This document shows, piece after piece, positions 42,698 to 55,675 of a DNA stretch of 64,000 bases. Source of the stretch: Roseinatronobacter domitianus (GTDB taxonomy: Bacteria; Pseudomonadota; Alphaproteobacteria; Rhodobacterales; Rhodobacteraceae); contig NZ_JALZWP010000003.1 of the NCBI RefSeq assembly GCF_023336755.1, forward strand, positions 212,638 through 276,637. The letters run 5' to 3'. The notes below the pieces were generated by a model, which was given only the letters and a program-made list of their open reading frames with translations, was not told the origin of the DNA and did no database searches. Position 1 is the first letter of the stretch. Every line of letters starts with the position of its first letter. The translations under genes were made by a program, and so were the position numbers.

Positions 42698-43630
42698 CTA
42701 AAACATCGCGTGATCGCCCAGATCGGTTGTCACCTCGCCCCGCAATAGCGCTGCGTAATGGTCGCGCAGGGTTTCGGTGCCGAATTCTGGTGTAGCGTCG
42801 GCGTCATAGCATTTGCCGTCCCAAACCAGCATCGATTCAGTCGCATAATAGCGCCCGATGCGGGCAAAATCGGCCTTTGCGCGCAGGGCTGGCACCACCC
42901 GCCCGCCAAGTGACAGCGCGCCGATAATCGTGTCCATAACGCCCACGGGCAGGCTGCGGAATTTCGGGGCTTGGCCGGTCATCTGAAACAACATTTCCCC
43001 CTGTTGGCGCGGGGTAATTGCCGGTCCCGGCCCTCCGATTGGTAAGATACCCTCGCGCGCAGGGTCATCAAGACAGCCCACGATAAACGCCGCCAAGTCA
43101 CGGTCCGAGATGGGTTTGCACGCCGTCAACCGACCATCGCCGAATAGCAGGAACGGCTTGCCAGCCTGCACCCGCGCCACCTGCCCCGAAAGCGACTTGA
43201 AAAACGCGGTGGGACGAATGATGGAATGGCGCAGGCCAGAGGCTTGCAATTCTGCCTCGAACGCCAGTTTCGCACGCTGGAATTCCAGCAGCGGCTTTTG
43301 CACACAGATCGCAGATAACAGCACGAATTGTCCCACGCCCGCAGCCTGCGCCGCACGCAAAAGCGCCAGATGCGCAGCGTAGTCCACGGCCCACGCATCA
43401 GCGGGCGCGCCGGAACGCGAGGCCATACAGGACAGCACCGCATCTACCCCGCGCAGCGCCCCTGGCGACAACGCATCCGGCAGGGCAAGATCCGCTTGGC
43501 AACGCGTCACGCCCTCGGGCAAGCGGCTGCCCGGCCGCGCAAGGCAAGTTACATCATGCCCCTCGGCCTGCAAACGGTCCAGAACGGCGCGCCCGATTGT
43601 GCCGGTTGCACCTGCCAAAAGAACCTTCAT
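42698..43630 (-). CDS. bciA: Divinyl chlorophyllide a 8-vinyl reductase (BciA type)
   Basis: This 310-residue atypical SDR starts at 43630 (MKVLLAGATGTIGRAVLDRL). It has conserved BciA blocks QFVLLSAICVQKPLLEFQRA, RPTAFFKSLSGQVARV and KPISDRDLAAF. BciA reduces the C8-vinyl group of divinyl (bacterio)chlorophyllide with NADPH. Its presence points to a phototrophic host. It overlaps the upstream lysR gene (ATGA). Photosynthesis gene clusters usually hold other bch genes; none is visible here, so this copy is outside the main cluster. Confidence 0.85.
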   Translation of the reverse strand: MKVLLAGATGTIGRAVLDRLQAEGHDVTCLARPGSRLPEGVTRCQADLALPDALSPGALRGVDAVLSCMASRSGAPADAWAVDYAAHLALLRAAQAAGVGQFVLLSAICVQKPLLEFQRAKLAFEAELQASGLRHSIIRPTAFFKSLSGQVARVQAGKPFLLFGDGRLTACKPISDRDLAAFIVGCLDDPAREGILPIGGPGPAITPRQQGEMLFQMTGQAPKFRSLPVGVMDTIIGALSLGGRVVPALRAKADFARIGRYYATESMLVWDGKCYDADATPEFGTETLRDHYAALLRGEVTTDLGDHAMF

Positions 43631-44526
43631 GCCTTGTCCTTGCGCGCTTTGAACAAACGCCGCGCCTGTGCCAGCAGCGCCGTCAAAACCGGCGTGTGCG
43701 GTTCGCGCCACGGGGCGATCAGCCCGACCTCTTTCGAGCTCTGCTCGCCGCGCAGCGGAATGGCGCAAAGTTCGGGTCGCGCCGCGAACAGCATGGCCGT
43801 GTCGGCATTTACGATACTGACCCAATCGCCGGTCAGAACATGCGCAACCAGTGCAATCATGGAGTTGGATTCGATGCGCGGGGCAATCGGCACACCGGCT
43901 TGCACAAGTTCATGGTTGATAATGCGCCGGTTCTGCATGTCTTCCGTCAACAGGCATAAGGGCAGCCCCGCCAGATCGGCCCAATTCAGCGACGATTGTC
44001 GCGAACAGGGGCGGCTCTTGGCGGTCAATAGCAGGTAGCGTTCGGTGTAAAGCGGCTCTGTGACGACGCGGCCCAAGGGTTCGTTATCCAGATAGCTGAT
44101 CCCCGCATCCAGCCGCAAATCATCAATCTGTTGCAGGATCTCTATGGAGCTGCGCGACAGGATTTCGATCTGCACGCCGGGATGGCGGGCAATGAACGGG
44201 CCGGTCAGATCTGCCACCATAGGCAGCGCAGTGGGCACCACGCCCAGCCGCAAATTGCCCGACAACCCATGCCGGGCAGAGCGCATTTCCTGCCGCAATG
44301 TGCGCGCATCGCCCACAATACGGCGCGCCCAGTCCAGCACCCGCGCGCCTTCGGGCGTCAGCCCCTCAAAGCGGCTGCCACGCCAGACCAGTTGCACACC
44401 CAATTCGCCCTCTAGCTGCTTTATCCCAGCCGACAGCGAGGGCTGCGAGATGCCGCATTTCTCGGCAGCGCGGCCAAAATGGCGTTCGGCGGCAAGGGCC
44501 ATGAACATTTCCAGACGGTCAAGCAT
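43627..44526 (-). CDS. LysR-family regulator (formate-dehydrogenase-locus type)
   Basis: This 299-residue LysR protein has the N-terminal wHTH LEMFMALAAERHFGRAAEKC followed by ISQPSLSAGIKQLEGELG, and a substrate-binding domain including LGRVVTEPLYTERYLLLTAK. It most resembles the LysR proteins found upstream of the soluble formate dehydrogenase (fds) operon in alphaproteobacteria, yet no fds genes are visible here. It overlaps bciA, so it is probably co-transcribed. I chose 44526 (MLDRLEMF) after GGAG; the frame opens earlier only as the sppA antisense. Confidence 0.8.
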   Translation of the reverse strand: MLDRLEMFMALAAERHFGRAAEKCGISQPSLSAGIKQLEGELGVQLVWRGSRFEGLTPEGARVLDWARRIVGDARTLRQEMRSARHGLSGNLRLGVVPTALPMVADLTGPFIARHPGVQIEILSRSSIEILQQIDDLRLDAGISYLDNEPLGRVVTEPLYTERYLLLTAKSRPCSRQSSLNWADLAGLPLCLLTEDMQNRRIINHELVQAGVPIAPRIESNSMIALVAHVLTGDWVSIVNADTAMLFAARPELCAIPLRGEQSSKEVGLIAPWREPHTPVLTALLAQARRLFKARKDKA

Positions 44527-44634
44527 GCGGCTATTCTCCTGCCCGGTATATGGGCAGAGCCTATTTCGCCACGCAAGCCGATAATCCGGCGCGCCCTCTT
44601 GTTGCCTGCGCACGGCCAGCCTATTTGCGAAATC

Positions 44635-45432
44635 ATGAAACATCTTATTCCGTTCATCAAGACGCCGCCCAGCGTAGCGGTCATCCGCCTGCAAGGCATG
44701 ATCGCCAGTGGCCCCGGCGCGGGCCGTCTGAACGACGCGGCCCTTGCCCCTGTAATTGAAACCGCGTTCAAACGCGGCAAGCCCAAGGCCGTGGCGCTGG
44801 TCATCAACTCGCCCGGTGGCAGCCCGGTGCAAAGCGCACTGATCGCAGCCCGCATCCGGCGGCTGGCCGATGAGCACAAACTGCCCGTGCTGGCCTTTGT
44901 CGAAGATGTCGCGGCCTCTGGCGGTTATTGGCTGGCCACGGCGGCGGATGAGGTGTTCGCCGATGCCAATTCGATCCTTGGGTCCATTGGCGTTATTTCT
45001 GCCGGGTTCGGGCTGCAAGACCTGATCGCGCGCTACGGGGTAGAGCGCAGGGTCTACACCTCTGGCACGTCGAAATCGCAACTGGACCCGTTCCGCGCAG
45101 AAAAGCCCGAAGACGTGGCCCGCCTGCAAAAGCTACTGGACCAGATACACCAGAATTTCATTGCGCAGGTCAAGGACCGGCGCGGCAACAAACTGGCCGA
45201 GCAAGACCTGTTCACCGGCGAATTCTGGCTGGGCGCGCAAGCGGTTGATTTGGGGCTGGCCGACGGGCTTGGCCATCTGGTCCCAACCCTGAAGGACCGC
45301 TACGGCGACAAGGTGAAATTCCGCGTCTACGGCCCGCGCCGCCCCTTCCTGTCGCGCTTCGGGCTATCGCTGATGCAGGACGCGCTGACCCTTTCGGAAG
45401 AACGCGCGCTTTATGCGCGCTTCGGGCTGTAG
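44635..45432 (+). CDS. S49-family peptidase (SppA/SohB-like)
   Basis: This 265-residue protein starts at 44635 (MKHLIPFIKTPPSVAVI). It has the catalytic-Ser segment VAASGGYWLATAADEVFADANS near residue 100 and a Lys in TSGTSKSQLDPF that fits the Ser-Lys dyad of S49 peptidases. It is short, a single-domain type, without an obvious signal peptide or multiple helices. It probably degrades signal peptides or quality-control targets at the membrane. It is followed 3 nt later by a small membrane protein gene. Confidence 0.82.
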   Translation: MKHLIPFIKTPPSVAVIRLQGMIASGPGAGRLNDAALAPVIETAFKRGKPKAVALVINSPGGSPVQSALIAARIRRLADEHKLPVLAFVEDVAASGGYWLATAADEVFADANSILGSIGVISAGFGLQDLIARYGVERRVYTSGTSKSQLDPFRAEKPEDVARLQKLLDQIHQNFIAQVKDRRGNKLAEQDLFTGEFWLGAQAVDLGLADGLGHLVPTLKDRYGDKVKFRVYGPRRPFLSRFGLSLMQDALTLSEERALYARFGL

Positions 45433-45435
45433 CCC

Positions 45436-45627
45436 ATGCTGTTCAAGGTTGTTGTCGGGTTTTTGCTATTCATGATCGTGATGGGCGCGGTCCAGAAATG
45501 GCTGAACCCGAAACATCGCACCCCGCTGGACCGGCTGCGCAGCACCAAACTGCCGAAACCCCGCAAATGTAAAACCTGTGGTCGCTTCCTGCTGGGGCAG
45601 GACGATTGCACCTGCAAGGACCGATAA
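45436..45627 (+). CDS. Small membrane protein with Cys cluster
   Basis: This 63-residue protein has one N-terminal helix (MLFKVVVGFLLFMIVMGAV) and a C-terminal CKTCGRFLLGQDDCTC motif resembling a zinc-binding knuckle. It sits between the S49 peptidase (3 nt) and the Ca/Na antiporter (3 nt), so all three are probably co-transcribed. I do not recognise the family; no function is proposed. Confidence 0.7.
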   Translation: MLFKVVVGFLLFMIVMGAVQKWLNPKHRTPLDRLRSTKLPKPRKCKTCGRFLLGQDDCTCKDR

Positions 45628-45630
45628 GTC

Positions 45631-46572
45631 ATGCTGCTTGATCTTGGGATGGTGGTGGGCGGCCTTGTCGTGCTGCTGCTGGCGGGCGACCTGCTGGTGA
45701 AGGGGGCCGTCAACCTGTCGCTGCGACTGGGCATTCCCGCGCTTCTGGTGGGGATGACAGTTGTGGCCTTTGGCACATCGGCGCCAGAATTGCTGGTCTC
45801 TGTGCGCGCCGCGATCGAGGACGCCGGCGGGCTGGCACTTGGCAATGTGGTGGGGTCGAATATTGCCAACATCCTGCTGGTGCTGGGTGCGCCCGCGCTG
45901 ATATCGGCCATGGCGGTCGGGCGCGACATTACCCGCGATTACGCCATTATGATCGGTGCTTCGCTTCTGTTCATTGCCGTGGCCTTCACCGGGCAGATCG
46001 GAACATGGCAGGCGCTGGTTTTACTGGGCGCATTTGCGCTGTTCATGGCCGACAGTATCCGCCGCGGGCTGAAATCCCGCGTGGAACCAGATGAACTGGA
46101 GGGTGCGGACCCCGGCATTGGCTGGCACAAGATCACGATTTTCCTTGTGCTGGGCTGTATCGGCCTGCCACTTGGGGCAAATTTCCTTGTCACCGGGGCC
46201 ACCGCCATTGCCACCGACCTTGGTGTATCCGATGCGCTGATCGGGCTGACGCTGGTGGCTATCGGCACCTCGTTGCCCGAACTGGCCGCAACAGTCATGG
46301 CCGCCATCCGCCGCGAGGGCGGCGTGGCGCTGGGCAATATTGTTGGGTCAAACCTGTTCAACCTGCTGTTCATCTTGGGCACGGCGGGGCTGTTCGGCAC
46401 CATGACCTTTCCGCCAGAAATGTTCCGTCTGGACCTGTGGGTCATGCTGGGCGCATCATTGGTGCTGGCGCCTTTCATCTGGCGTGCCGCGCCGATCACG
46501 CGGGTCTGGGGCGTGGTCTTGCTTCTGGGGTATGCGGGCTATCTGTGGGTTCTTATCCAATCCGGAGCCTGA
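45631..46572 (+). CDS. CaCA-family calcium/sodium antiporter
   Basis: This 313-residue inner-membrane protein has about ten helices in two inverted repeats. Both alpha repeats are visible: VAFGTSAPELLVSVRAAIED with GNVVGSNIANILL near the N-terminus, and AIGTSLPELAATVMAAIRRE with GNIVGSNLFNLLF in the second half. These match YrbG-type exchangers that extrude Ca2+ (or other cations) with Na+ or H+. Neighbours give no hint of a specific role. Confidence 0.9.
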   Translation: MLLDLGMVVGGLVVLLLAGDLLVKGAVNLSLRLGIPALLVGMTVVAFGTSAPELLVSVRAAIEDAGGLALGNVVGSNIANILLVLGAPALISAMAVGRDITRDYAIMIGASLLFIAVAFTGQIGTWQALVLLGAFALFMADSIRRGLKSRVEPDELEGADPGIGWHKITIFLVLGCIGLPLGANFLVTGATAIATDLGVSDALIGLTLVAIGTSLPELAATVMAAIRREGGVALGNIVGSNLFNLLFILGTAGLFGTMTFPPEMFRLDLWVMLGASLVLAPFIWRAAPITRVWGVVLLLGYAGYLWVLIQSGA

Positions 46573-46575
46573 CTC

Positions 46576-47352
46576 ATGCCCAATGCCCTTGTGACCGGTG
46601 GCGCGCGCCGTTTGGGCCGCGCCATGTGCCTGTATCTGGCCGGGCGGGGGTATGACGTTGCCATCCACTACGCCAGTTCCGGTGCAGAAGCAGAGGCACT
46701 GGCCGAAGAGATCCGCACAATGGGCCGCCGTGCCGTTTCTGTGCAGGCAGACCTGCTGGACGAGGCCGCACTGGCGCCGATCGTGAGCAATGCCGCAGAG
46801 GCGCTTGGCGGGCCGCTATCCGTGTTGGTCAACAACGCCTCTATTTTCGAGCAGGACAGCATCGCCACCGCCACCCGCGAAAGCTGGGACCGGCACATGA
46901 TGAGCAATCTGCGCGCGCCCTTTGTGCTGACCCAAGCCTTCGCAGCCCAAGTGCCCCGGCCCGACATGGACCTGCAAGGAGAGCCGGTCGCGCAGGGACT
47001 GGTCGTCAACATGATCGACCAGAAGGTGCGCAAGCTGACACCGCAGCACATGACCTATTCCATTGCCAAAATGGGGCTTTGGGCCTTCACCCAAATGGCG
47101 GCGCAGGATTTGGGCGGGCAAGTGCGCGTCAACGCCATTGGACCGGGGCCCACGCTGCAAGCCCATGACCAGACCCGCGCGATCTACGACGCAAGCCGCC
47201 GCGCGACCGTTCTGGGCCGCGGCGCAAACCCCGACGACATCACCGCCGCGCTGGGCTATTTCATAGACGCAAAAGCCGTAACAGGGCAGTTATTGTGCAT
47301 TGATGGGGGCCAGCATTTGGTTTGGCAAAGTGCCGATGTCATCGACCATTGA
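46576..47352 (+). CDS. SDR-family oxidoreductase (FolM/pteridine reductase-like)
   Basis: This 258-residue short-chain reductase has the TGGARRLGRAM cofactor motif (Arg pattern favouring NADPH and pteridine reductases), NNASIFEQD, and the YSIAKMG catalytic Tyr-Lys near residue 160. The TGGAxRLG form resembles FolM and pteridine reductases, so it may reduce dihydropteridines, but other SDR activities remain possible. It follows the antiporter by 3 nt. Confidence 0.8.
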   Translation: MPNALVTGGARRLGRAMCLYLAGRGYDVAIHYASSGAEAEALAEEIRTMGRRAVSVQADLLDEAALAPIVSNAAEALGGPLSVLVNNASIFEQDSIATATRESWDRHMMSNLRAPFVLTQAFAAQVPRPDMDLQGEPVAQGLVVNMIDQKVRKLTPQHMTYSIAKMGLWAFTQMAAQDLGGQVRVNAIGPGPTLQAHDQTRAIYDASRRATVLGRGANPDDITAALGYFIDAKAVTGQLLCIDGGQHLVWQSADVIDH

Positions 47353-47667
47353 CAACGAATGTGACGCGTTATCGCAAAAGTTGTGCACCGCTCACGAAAC
47401 CGTCACAAACTTGCAATGAAAACTGCCGGTTTATCAAAGACTTGTAACGCGGAAAAAAATTTACTAGCAAAAACAATGCTTTAAATTAATGCCTATTTTT
47501 TGGGCAGACCATCAAAGCGCCTATGCCATAAGGAAAAAACGCCCCCCTCCAAGTTTTTTCCACAAACTTACCCACAGATTCAGTGGACAGGATTCAGGTT
47601 GAAGAGGGTTTGAATTCAGGGCAGCGCAACATAGAATCGGACCACTCTCAAAGGTTCCAGTAAACAG
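47353..47667. promoter_or_regulatory. AT-rich region with DnaA-box-like and GANTC sites upstream of uvrC
   Basis: This 315-base gap is clearly AT-rich at about 47400-47520. TTTTCCACA (47556-47564) fits the DnaA box consensus TT(A/T)TNCACA, and TTACCCACA (47568-47576) is one base off, 3 nt apart on the same strand. GANTC sites for CcrM methylation are at 47577, 47591 and 47634. Three ATTCAG copies lie at 47578, 47592 and 47614. I see no ORF or tRNA. It may be a cell-cycle or DnaA-regulated promoter or an origin-like element. Confidence 0.45.
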
Positions 47668-49542
47668 ATGCAGAACACGCCAGACCCCACCCCCGAAACG
47701 CCGCTTGCCGGCCATGCGTGCATTCAGTCCTACCTCAAGGTGCTGGACAATTCGCCGGGCGTCTACCGTATGCTGAACGAGCGCTCAGAGGTGCTTTATG
47801 TCGGCAAGGCGCGGAACTTGCGGGCGCGGGTGTCGAATTACGCGCGCGCCTCGGGCCACACCGCCCGCATTGCCCGGATGATAGATGAAACCCGGTCGAT
47901 GATGTTCCTGACCACGCGCACGGAAACCGAAGCGCTGCTGCTGGAGCAAAACCTCATCAAGCAGCTCAAACCACGCTACAACGTGCTGCTGCGCGACGAC
48001 AAAAGCTTTCCCTATATCCTGCTGCCGCGCGATCATCCGTTTCCGCAACTGCGCAAGCATCGTGGGCGGCGTTCGACGAAAGGCAAGTATTTCGGACCCT
48101 TCGCCAGCGCCGGGGCCGTCAACCGCACGCTCAACCAGTTGCAGCGCGTATTCCTGCTGCGCAACTGCACCGATGCAGTGTTCAACAGCCGCACGCGCCC
48201 CTGTTTGCAATACCAGATCAAGCGGTGCTCTGCCCCTTGTGTGGGCTATATCTCCGAAGAAGAGTATGGCGCGCTGATGCTGGACGCCGAACGATTCCTG
48301 TCGGGCAAGGACACGCATTTGCAAAAGGATCTGGCGGTCGAAATGCAGGCCGCATCAGAGGCGATGGAATTCGAGCGCGCCGCCGCCCTACGCGACCGTA
48401 TTCGCGCGCTGACCAATGTGCAGCAGCAACAGGGCATCAACCCCCAGGGCGTGCCAGAGGCGGATGTGATCGCGCTGCATTTGGAAAAGGGGCAGGCTTG
48501 CGTGCAGGTGTTCTTCATCCGCGCGAACCAGAACTGGGGCAATCGCGATTTCTACCCCGCGACTGGCGCGGGGGCCGCGGAACCAGAGATTTTGGAAGCC
48601 TTCATGGCGCAGTTCTATGATGGGAAAGAACCGCCTCGGCAGATTTTGCTGTCGCACGGGTTGGAAGAGCCCGATCTGATGACAGAGCTTCTGGGCCAAC
48701 GCGCGGGCCGCAAGGTGGAGATTCTGGTCCCGCAGCGGGGCGAGAAGGCGGAACTGGTGGAAAGTGCCGCGCGCAACGCCCGCGAGAGCCTTGCCCGCCG
48801 CATGGCGCATAGCACGGCGCAAGCCAAACTGCTGCAAGGGCTGGCCGATGCTTTCGGGCTGGAAAGCGCCCCGAAGCGGGTCGAGGTTTATGACAACTCG
48901 CACATTCAAGGCAGCCACGCGGTCGGCGCACTTATCGTGGCGGGGCCGGAAGGCTTTATCAAAAGCCAGTATCGCAAATTCGATATCAAGGATGAAACCG
49001 TCACCCCCGGCGACGATTTCGGCATGATGAAAGAGGTTCTGACCCGTCGCTTCACCCGGCTGCAAAAAGAAGACCCCGACCGCCAGTCCGACCTATGGCC
49101 AGACCTGCTGCTGATTGACGGTGGCGCAGGACAGGTTTCTGCCGTGGCGGGCATTATGGAAGAATTGGGCGTGGCCGATATTCCAATGATCGGGGTGGCC
49201 AAGGGCGTGGACCGCGACGCGGGCAAAGAGGAATTCCATCGCCCCAGCGGGCGCCCCTTCGCGCTGCGCCATAATGACCCGGTTTTGTATTTCGTCCAAC
49301 GCCTGCGCGACGAGGCGCACCGCTTCGCCATCGGCACCCACCGCGCGAAACGTGCGAAAGCCTTCACGGCCTCGCCGCTTGACGATATTCCGGGCGTGGG
49401 CGCGGGGCGCAAAAAAGCGCTGTTGGCGCATTTCGGCTCTGCCAAGGCGGTCACGCGCGCGGGGCTTGCAGATCTGCGCGCCGTGCCGGGCATATCTGAT
49501 GCTTTGGCGCAGGTGATCCATGACCATCTGAACGAGAGGTAA
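47668..49542 (+). CDS. uvrC: Excinuclease ABC subunit C
   Basis: This 624-residue nucleotide-excision repair endonuclease has the GIY-YIG domain ([20 protein letters not shown], residues about 33-52), the UVR region near residues 215-250, the RNase H-like C-terminal nuclease ([19 protein letters not shown], near 412), and helix-hairpin-helix motifs at the end ([16 protein letters not shown]). It makes both incisions after UvrAB binding. No LexA box was recognised upstream. Length and motifs look complete. Confidence 0.95.
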   Translation: MQNTPDPTPETPLAGHACIQSYLKVLDNSPGVYRMLNERSEVLYVGKARNLRARVSNYARASGHTARIARMIDETRSMMFLTTRTETEALLLEQNLIKQLKPRYNVLLRDDKSFPYILLPRDHPFPQLRKHRGRRSTKGKYFGPFASAGAVNRTLNQLQRVFLLRNCTDAVFNSRTRPCLQYQIKRCSAPCVGYISEEEYGALMLDAERFLSGKDTHLQKDLAVEMQAASEAMEFERAAALRDRIRALTNVQQQQGINPQGVPEADVIALHLEKGQACVQVFFIRANQNWGNRDFYPATGAGAAEPEILEAFMAQFYDGKEPPRQILLSHGLEEPDLMTELLGQRAGRKVEILVPQRGEKAELVESAARNARESLARRMAHSTAQAKLLQGLADAFGLESAPKRVEVYDNSHIQGSHAVGALIVAGPEGFIKSQYRKFDIKDETVTPGDDFGMMKEVLTRRFTRLQKEDPDRQSDLWPDLLLIDGGAGQVSAVAGIMEELGVADIPMIGVAKGVDRDAGKEEFHRPSGRPFALRHNDPVLYFVQRLRDEAHRFAIGTHRAKRAKAFTASPLDDIPGVGAGRKKALLAHFGSAKAVTRAGLADLRAVPGISDALAQVIHDHLNER

Positions 49543-49849
49543 GGGCATGGAGCGAACAGGCGATTTTGCGTGACACATATCTGAGACGCGACCTGTCCCA
49601 TGGGCTTTATGGCAGAACAGGGTTTCCAGCAGCACAGAGGGGCGGGAAACTGCTGAAGAGAGCGCCTCGGCTGCGGGCTTGGCATTTGGTTCAGCGTTTC
49701 CAGATGGCCCAACGCCCCCGTGCTTGCTGGCCTGCCATGAGCCATCGGCACAGGCTGGCGCGTCAGACCGAACGGCATCGCCCTATTTCAAGCCACAGCA
49801 AAGCGTCCATCATAGCCTGATCCGACGCACTCAAAATCCGCAGCCCGCG
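49543..49849. other. Intergenic region without recognised features
   Basis: This gap of about 300 bases lies between uvrC and the MarR-family gene, which converge. Open frames exist but have no credible start, codon pattern or homology that I recognise. No clear terminator is seen. Confidence 0.5.
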
Positions 49850-50362
49850 CTAGTAGATATACCGTATCTGATCGCCCCAGAATCGCTCCAACCGGCGTAA
49901 GGCGCGCACGGTTTCATCCAGCGTCGCAAAGGCGATTACGCCGCCTTCGTCCAACTGGTCGGCTTGGCGTGCGAACAGTTCTGCCACGCGGGCGCGGATG
50001 GCCTGACCTTTCGGCGTCAGCCGCACGCGAACCGAACGGCGGTCAATGGCGCAGCGCTGATGGTGCATATAGCCCAATTCAACCAGCTTCTTGAGGTTGT
50101 AAGAGACGTTTGACCCCTGATAATAGCCGCGCGATTTCAATTCGCTGGCTGTCACCTCGTGATCTGCGATGTTGAACAGCAACAGCGCCTGCACCGGGTT
50201 TATGTTGACGATTCCCAACCGCTCGAATTCGTCCTTGATGACATCCAGCAACAGCCGGTGCATCCGCTCCAGCAGCGCCACGCTGTCCAGATAGCGCACC
50301 AATGTCTGCTTGCGCACTGGGGCGCCCATATCTTGTTGCAAGCTCACGCGATGCTCCGTCAT
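49850..50362 (-). CDS. LdtR-like MarR-family regulator
   Basis: This winged-helix protein of 170 residues has the segments LLLDVIKDEFERLGIVNINP, QALLLFNIADHEVTASELK and GYYQGSNVSYNLKKLVELGY, characteristic of the alphaproteobacterial LdtR/MarR group. In Liberibacter, LdtR controls an L,D-transpeptidase and stress genes. I placed the start at ATG 50362 (MTEHRVSLQQ); a GTG at 50377 (MRQKNM) is an alternative. No ribosome binding site clearly separates them. The target genes here are unknown. Confidence 0.78.
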   Translation of the reverse strand: MTEHRVSLQQDMGAPVRKQTLVRYLDSVALLERMHRLLLDVIKDEFERLGIVNINPVQALLLFNIADHEVTASELKSRGYYQGSNVSYNLKKLVELGYMHHQRCAIDRRSVRVRLTPKGQAIRARVAELFARQADQLDEGGVIAFATLDETVRALRRLERFWGDQIRYIY

Positions 50363-50413
50363 GTTCTTTTGACGCACAGCATCGCGAAAACTTGCGAAAA
50401 AACCGTTAAGAGA

Positions 50414-50683
50414 TCAGCGTAACCTGTTTTCGGCCATAACACGGATGGTCTGAAGCATGGGCGCGTGCTGGCGCGGCGCTTCGATCGCGCCTGTCACCCA
50501 AAGGTAAAGATCTTGGTCGTTTTCGTCGAGCAGTCGCTCATAAGCGTCAAGCTCGGCGGCGCTGAACGCTGCCAGTTCGGTATCTGAAAATGGACCAAGG
50601 ATAAGGTCCATCTCTTTCATTCCACGCCGCCAAGACCGCATTTTCAACCGCTTCAAGCGCGCTTCTTCCGGGGAAATCTGCAT
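50414..50683 (-). CDS. sdhE: SdhE-family succinate dehydrogenase assembly factor
   Basis: This 89-residue protein carries the RSWRRGMKEMDLILGPF motif (residues about 17-33), the RGxxE-type motif that helps covalent FAD attachment to SdhA. The C-terminal ENDQDLYLWVTGAIEAP is typical. Length is right. It starts 1 nt after the stop of an XRE regulator, so the two are likely co-transcribed; the sdh operon itself is not here. Confidence 0.9.
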   Translation of the reverse strand: MQISPEEARLKRLKMRSWRRGMKEMDLILGPFSDTELAAFSAAELDAYERLLDENDQDLYLWVTGAIEAPRQHAPMLQTIRVMAENRLR

Positions 50684-50684
50684 G

Positions 50685-51086
50685 TCAGATCGTTTCCTTC
50701 ACAATCTGGCGCAGGCGTTTTTCCATGCGCCCAAGTTCTGTCGAAACGCGGGTCAGATCGGCCCGCAATCCACGCATATCCTTTAAGATCGTCTGCGCGT
50801 CTTCGGCAAGGTCTTCTTGAGTGGCAGGTTCCGCCACCCCGTCCCCCTCGCCTGTCAGCAACCATCGCAACGACACATTCAGCAACCCGGCCGCCATTTG
50901 CAACTTGTTGGCCCGCGGTTCCGAGGTGTCGTTTTCCCAGCCCTCTACCGTGCGCAGCTTTACACCCAGCCGTCTTGCCATTTGCGATTGGCTGATGCCT
51001 TGCGCTTCGCGTGCTGCTGTCAGACGGTCGCCAAACGTGGCATGGTCACCCGAATACCAATCCTGCTGCTCTGAGTTTTCTGTCAT
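50685..51086 (-). CDS. XRE-family transcriptional regulator
   Basis: This 133-residue protein has an N-terminal helix-turn-helix (DRLTAAREAQGISQSQMARR then LGVKLRTVEGWENDTSEPRA, residues about 20-60) and a C-terminal coiled stretch DMRGLRADLTRVSTELGRME that may mediate oligomerisation. The start is ATG 51086 (MTENSEQQDW); the longer frame upstream is antisense to the aminotransferase. Targets are unknown; it leads the short operon with sdhE and is divergent from the aminotransferase. Confidence 0.82.
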   Translation of the reverse strand: MTENSEQQDWYSGDHATFGDRLTAAREAQGISQSQMARRLGVKLRTVEGWENDTSEPRANKLQMAAGLLNVSLRWLLTGEGDGVAEPATQEDLAEDAQTILKDMRGLRADLTRVSTELGRMEKRLRQIVKETI

Positions 51087-51107
51087 GTCGCTGCCTTCTG
51101 GATTTGA

Positions 51108-52379
<1,272 letters not shown>

Positions 52380-52381
52380 CC

Positions 52382-52768
52382 ATGGGGGGCGGGCGCGAGT
52401 ACTATTTCCGCCCGCGCCCCGGCGGGGCGATGCTGCTGCGCATTGAGTATAATGCTCGGTTGCGTCGTTCCGAAATGCACCGGATTGCCGGGGTCAACAA
52501 GGCCTCTGGTGCGGTCGACGTAAGCACCGGCCACGACCTGACAGATGCCGAGCGCGCCCTGATCGACGCCTGGCTGACCGATGGCAATGGCCTGGAGGGC
52601 GATGGCGCGAAAGCCCTTGAACAGATCGGCCATCTTGCGCATTGGGCGCAGTTCCGGGCCAGCCCGGAGGAACTTGCAGCCACCACCGATGACCTGTTGT
52701 TGGCCATGCAGGATTTGCGCGAGGTGCTGGTGCGCAAGGCAGCACAACGGGCGCGCAAAGCCGACTAA
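52382..52768 (+). CDS. Hypothetical protein downstream of aminotransferase
   Basis: This 128-residue protein starts 2 nt after the aminotransferase stop and is likely co-transcribed. It is predicted soluble, with a charged C-terminal helix (DLREVLVRKAAQRARKAD). I do not recognise any domain; it lacks a signal peptide or cysteine cluster. Coding is supported by size, context and codon pattern only. Confidence 0.65.
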   Translation: MGGGREYYFRPRPGGAMLLRIEYNARLRRSEMHRIAGVNKASGAVDVSTGHDLTDAERALIDAWLTDGNGLEGDGAKALEQIGHLAHWAQFRASPEELAATTDDLLLAMQDLREVLVRKAAQRARKAD

Positions 52769-52877
52769 GGTTTTTTTGCGGCGGCGATGTGAAAAAATCT
52801 GGCCAAACCAGCGAATCTTTACCTGCCCTTAACTATCAGCGGTCACATTCGTAAGTGAATGAGACGAGGTAGGACGG

Positions 52878-55636
<2,759 letters not shown>

Positions 55637-55675
55637 AGCGAGTATAGCGCGCCGCACAAATGAACCCGGCGCGCT

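Noticed and set aside
42551..42748. 65-residue frame after the PccR-like gene
   Set aside because: Starts at the regulator stop, ends inside bciA antisense, and is an Arg/Pro/Ala-rich string; not supported.
47353..47667. LexA box before uvrC
   Set aside because: Only one GTTC half-site (in AAGGTTCCAG) is present; no second GTTC at 7-nt spacing.
49566..49820. 84-residue frame after uvrC
   Set aside because: Composition is Arg/Ser/His-rich with no ribosome binding site and no homology recognised; treated as non-coding.
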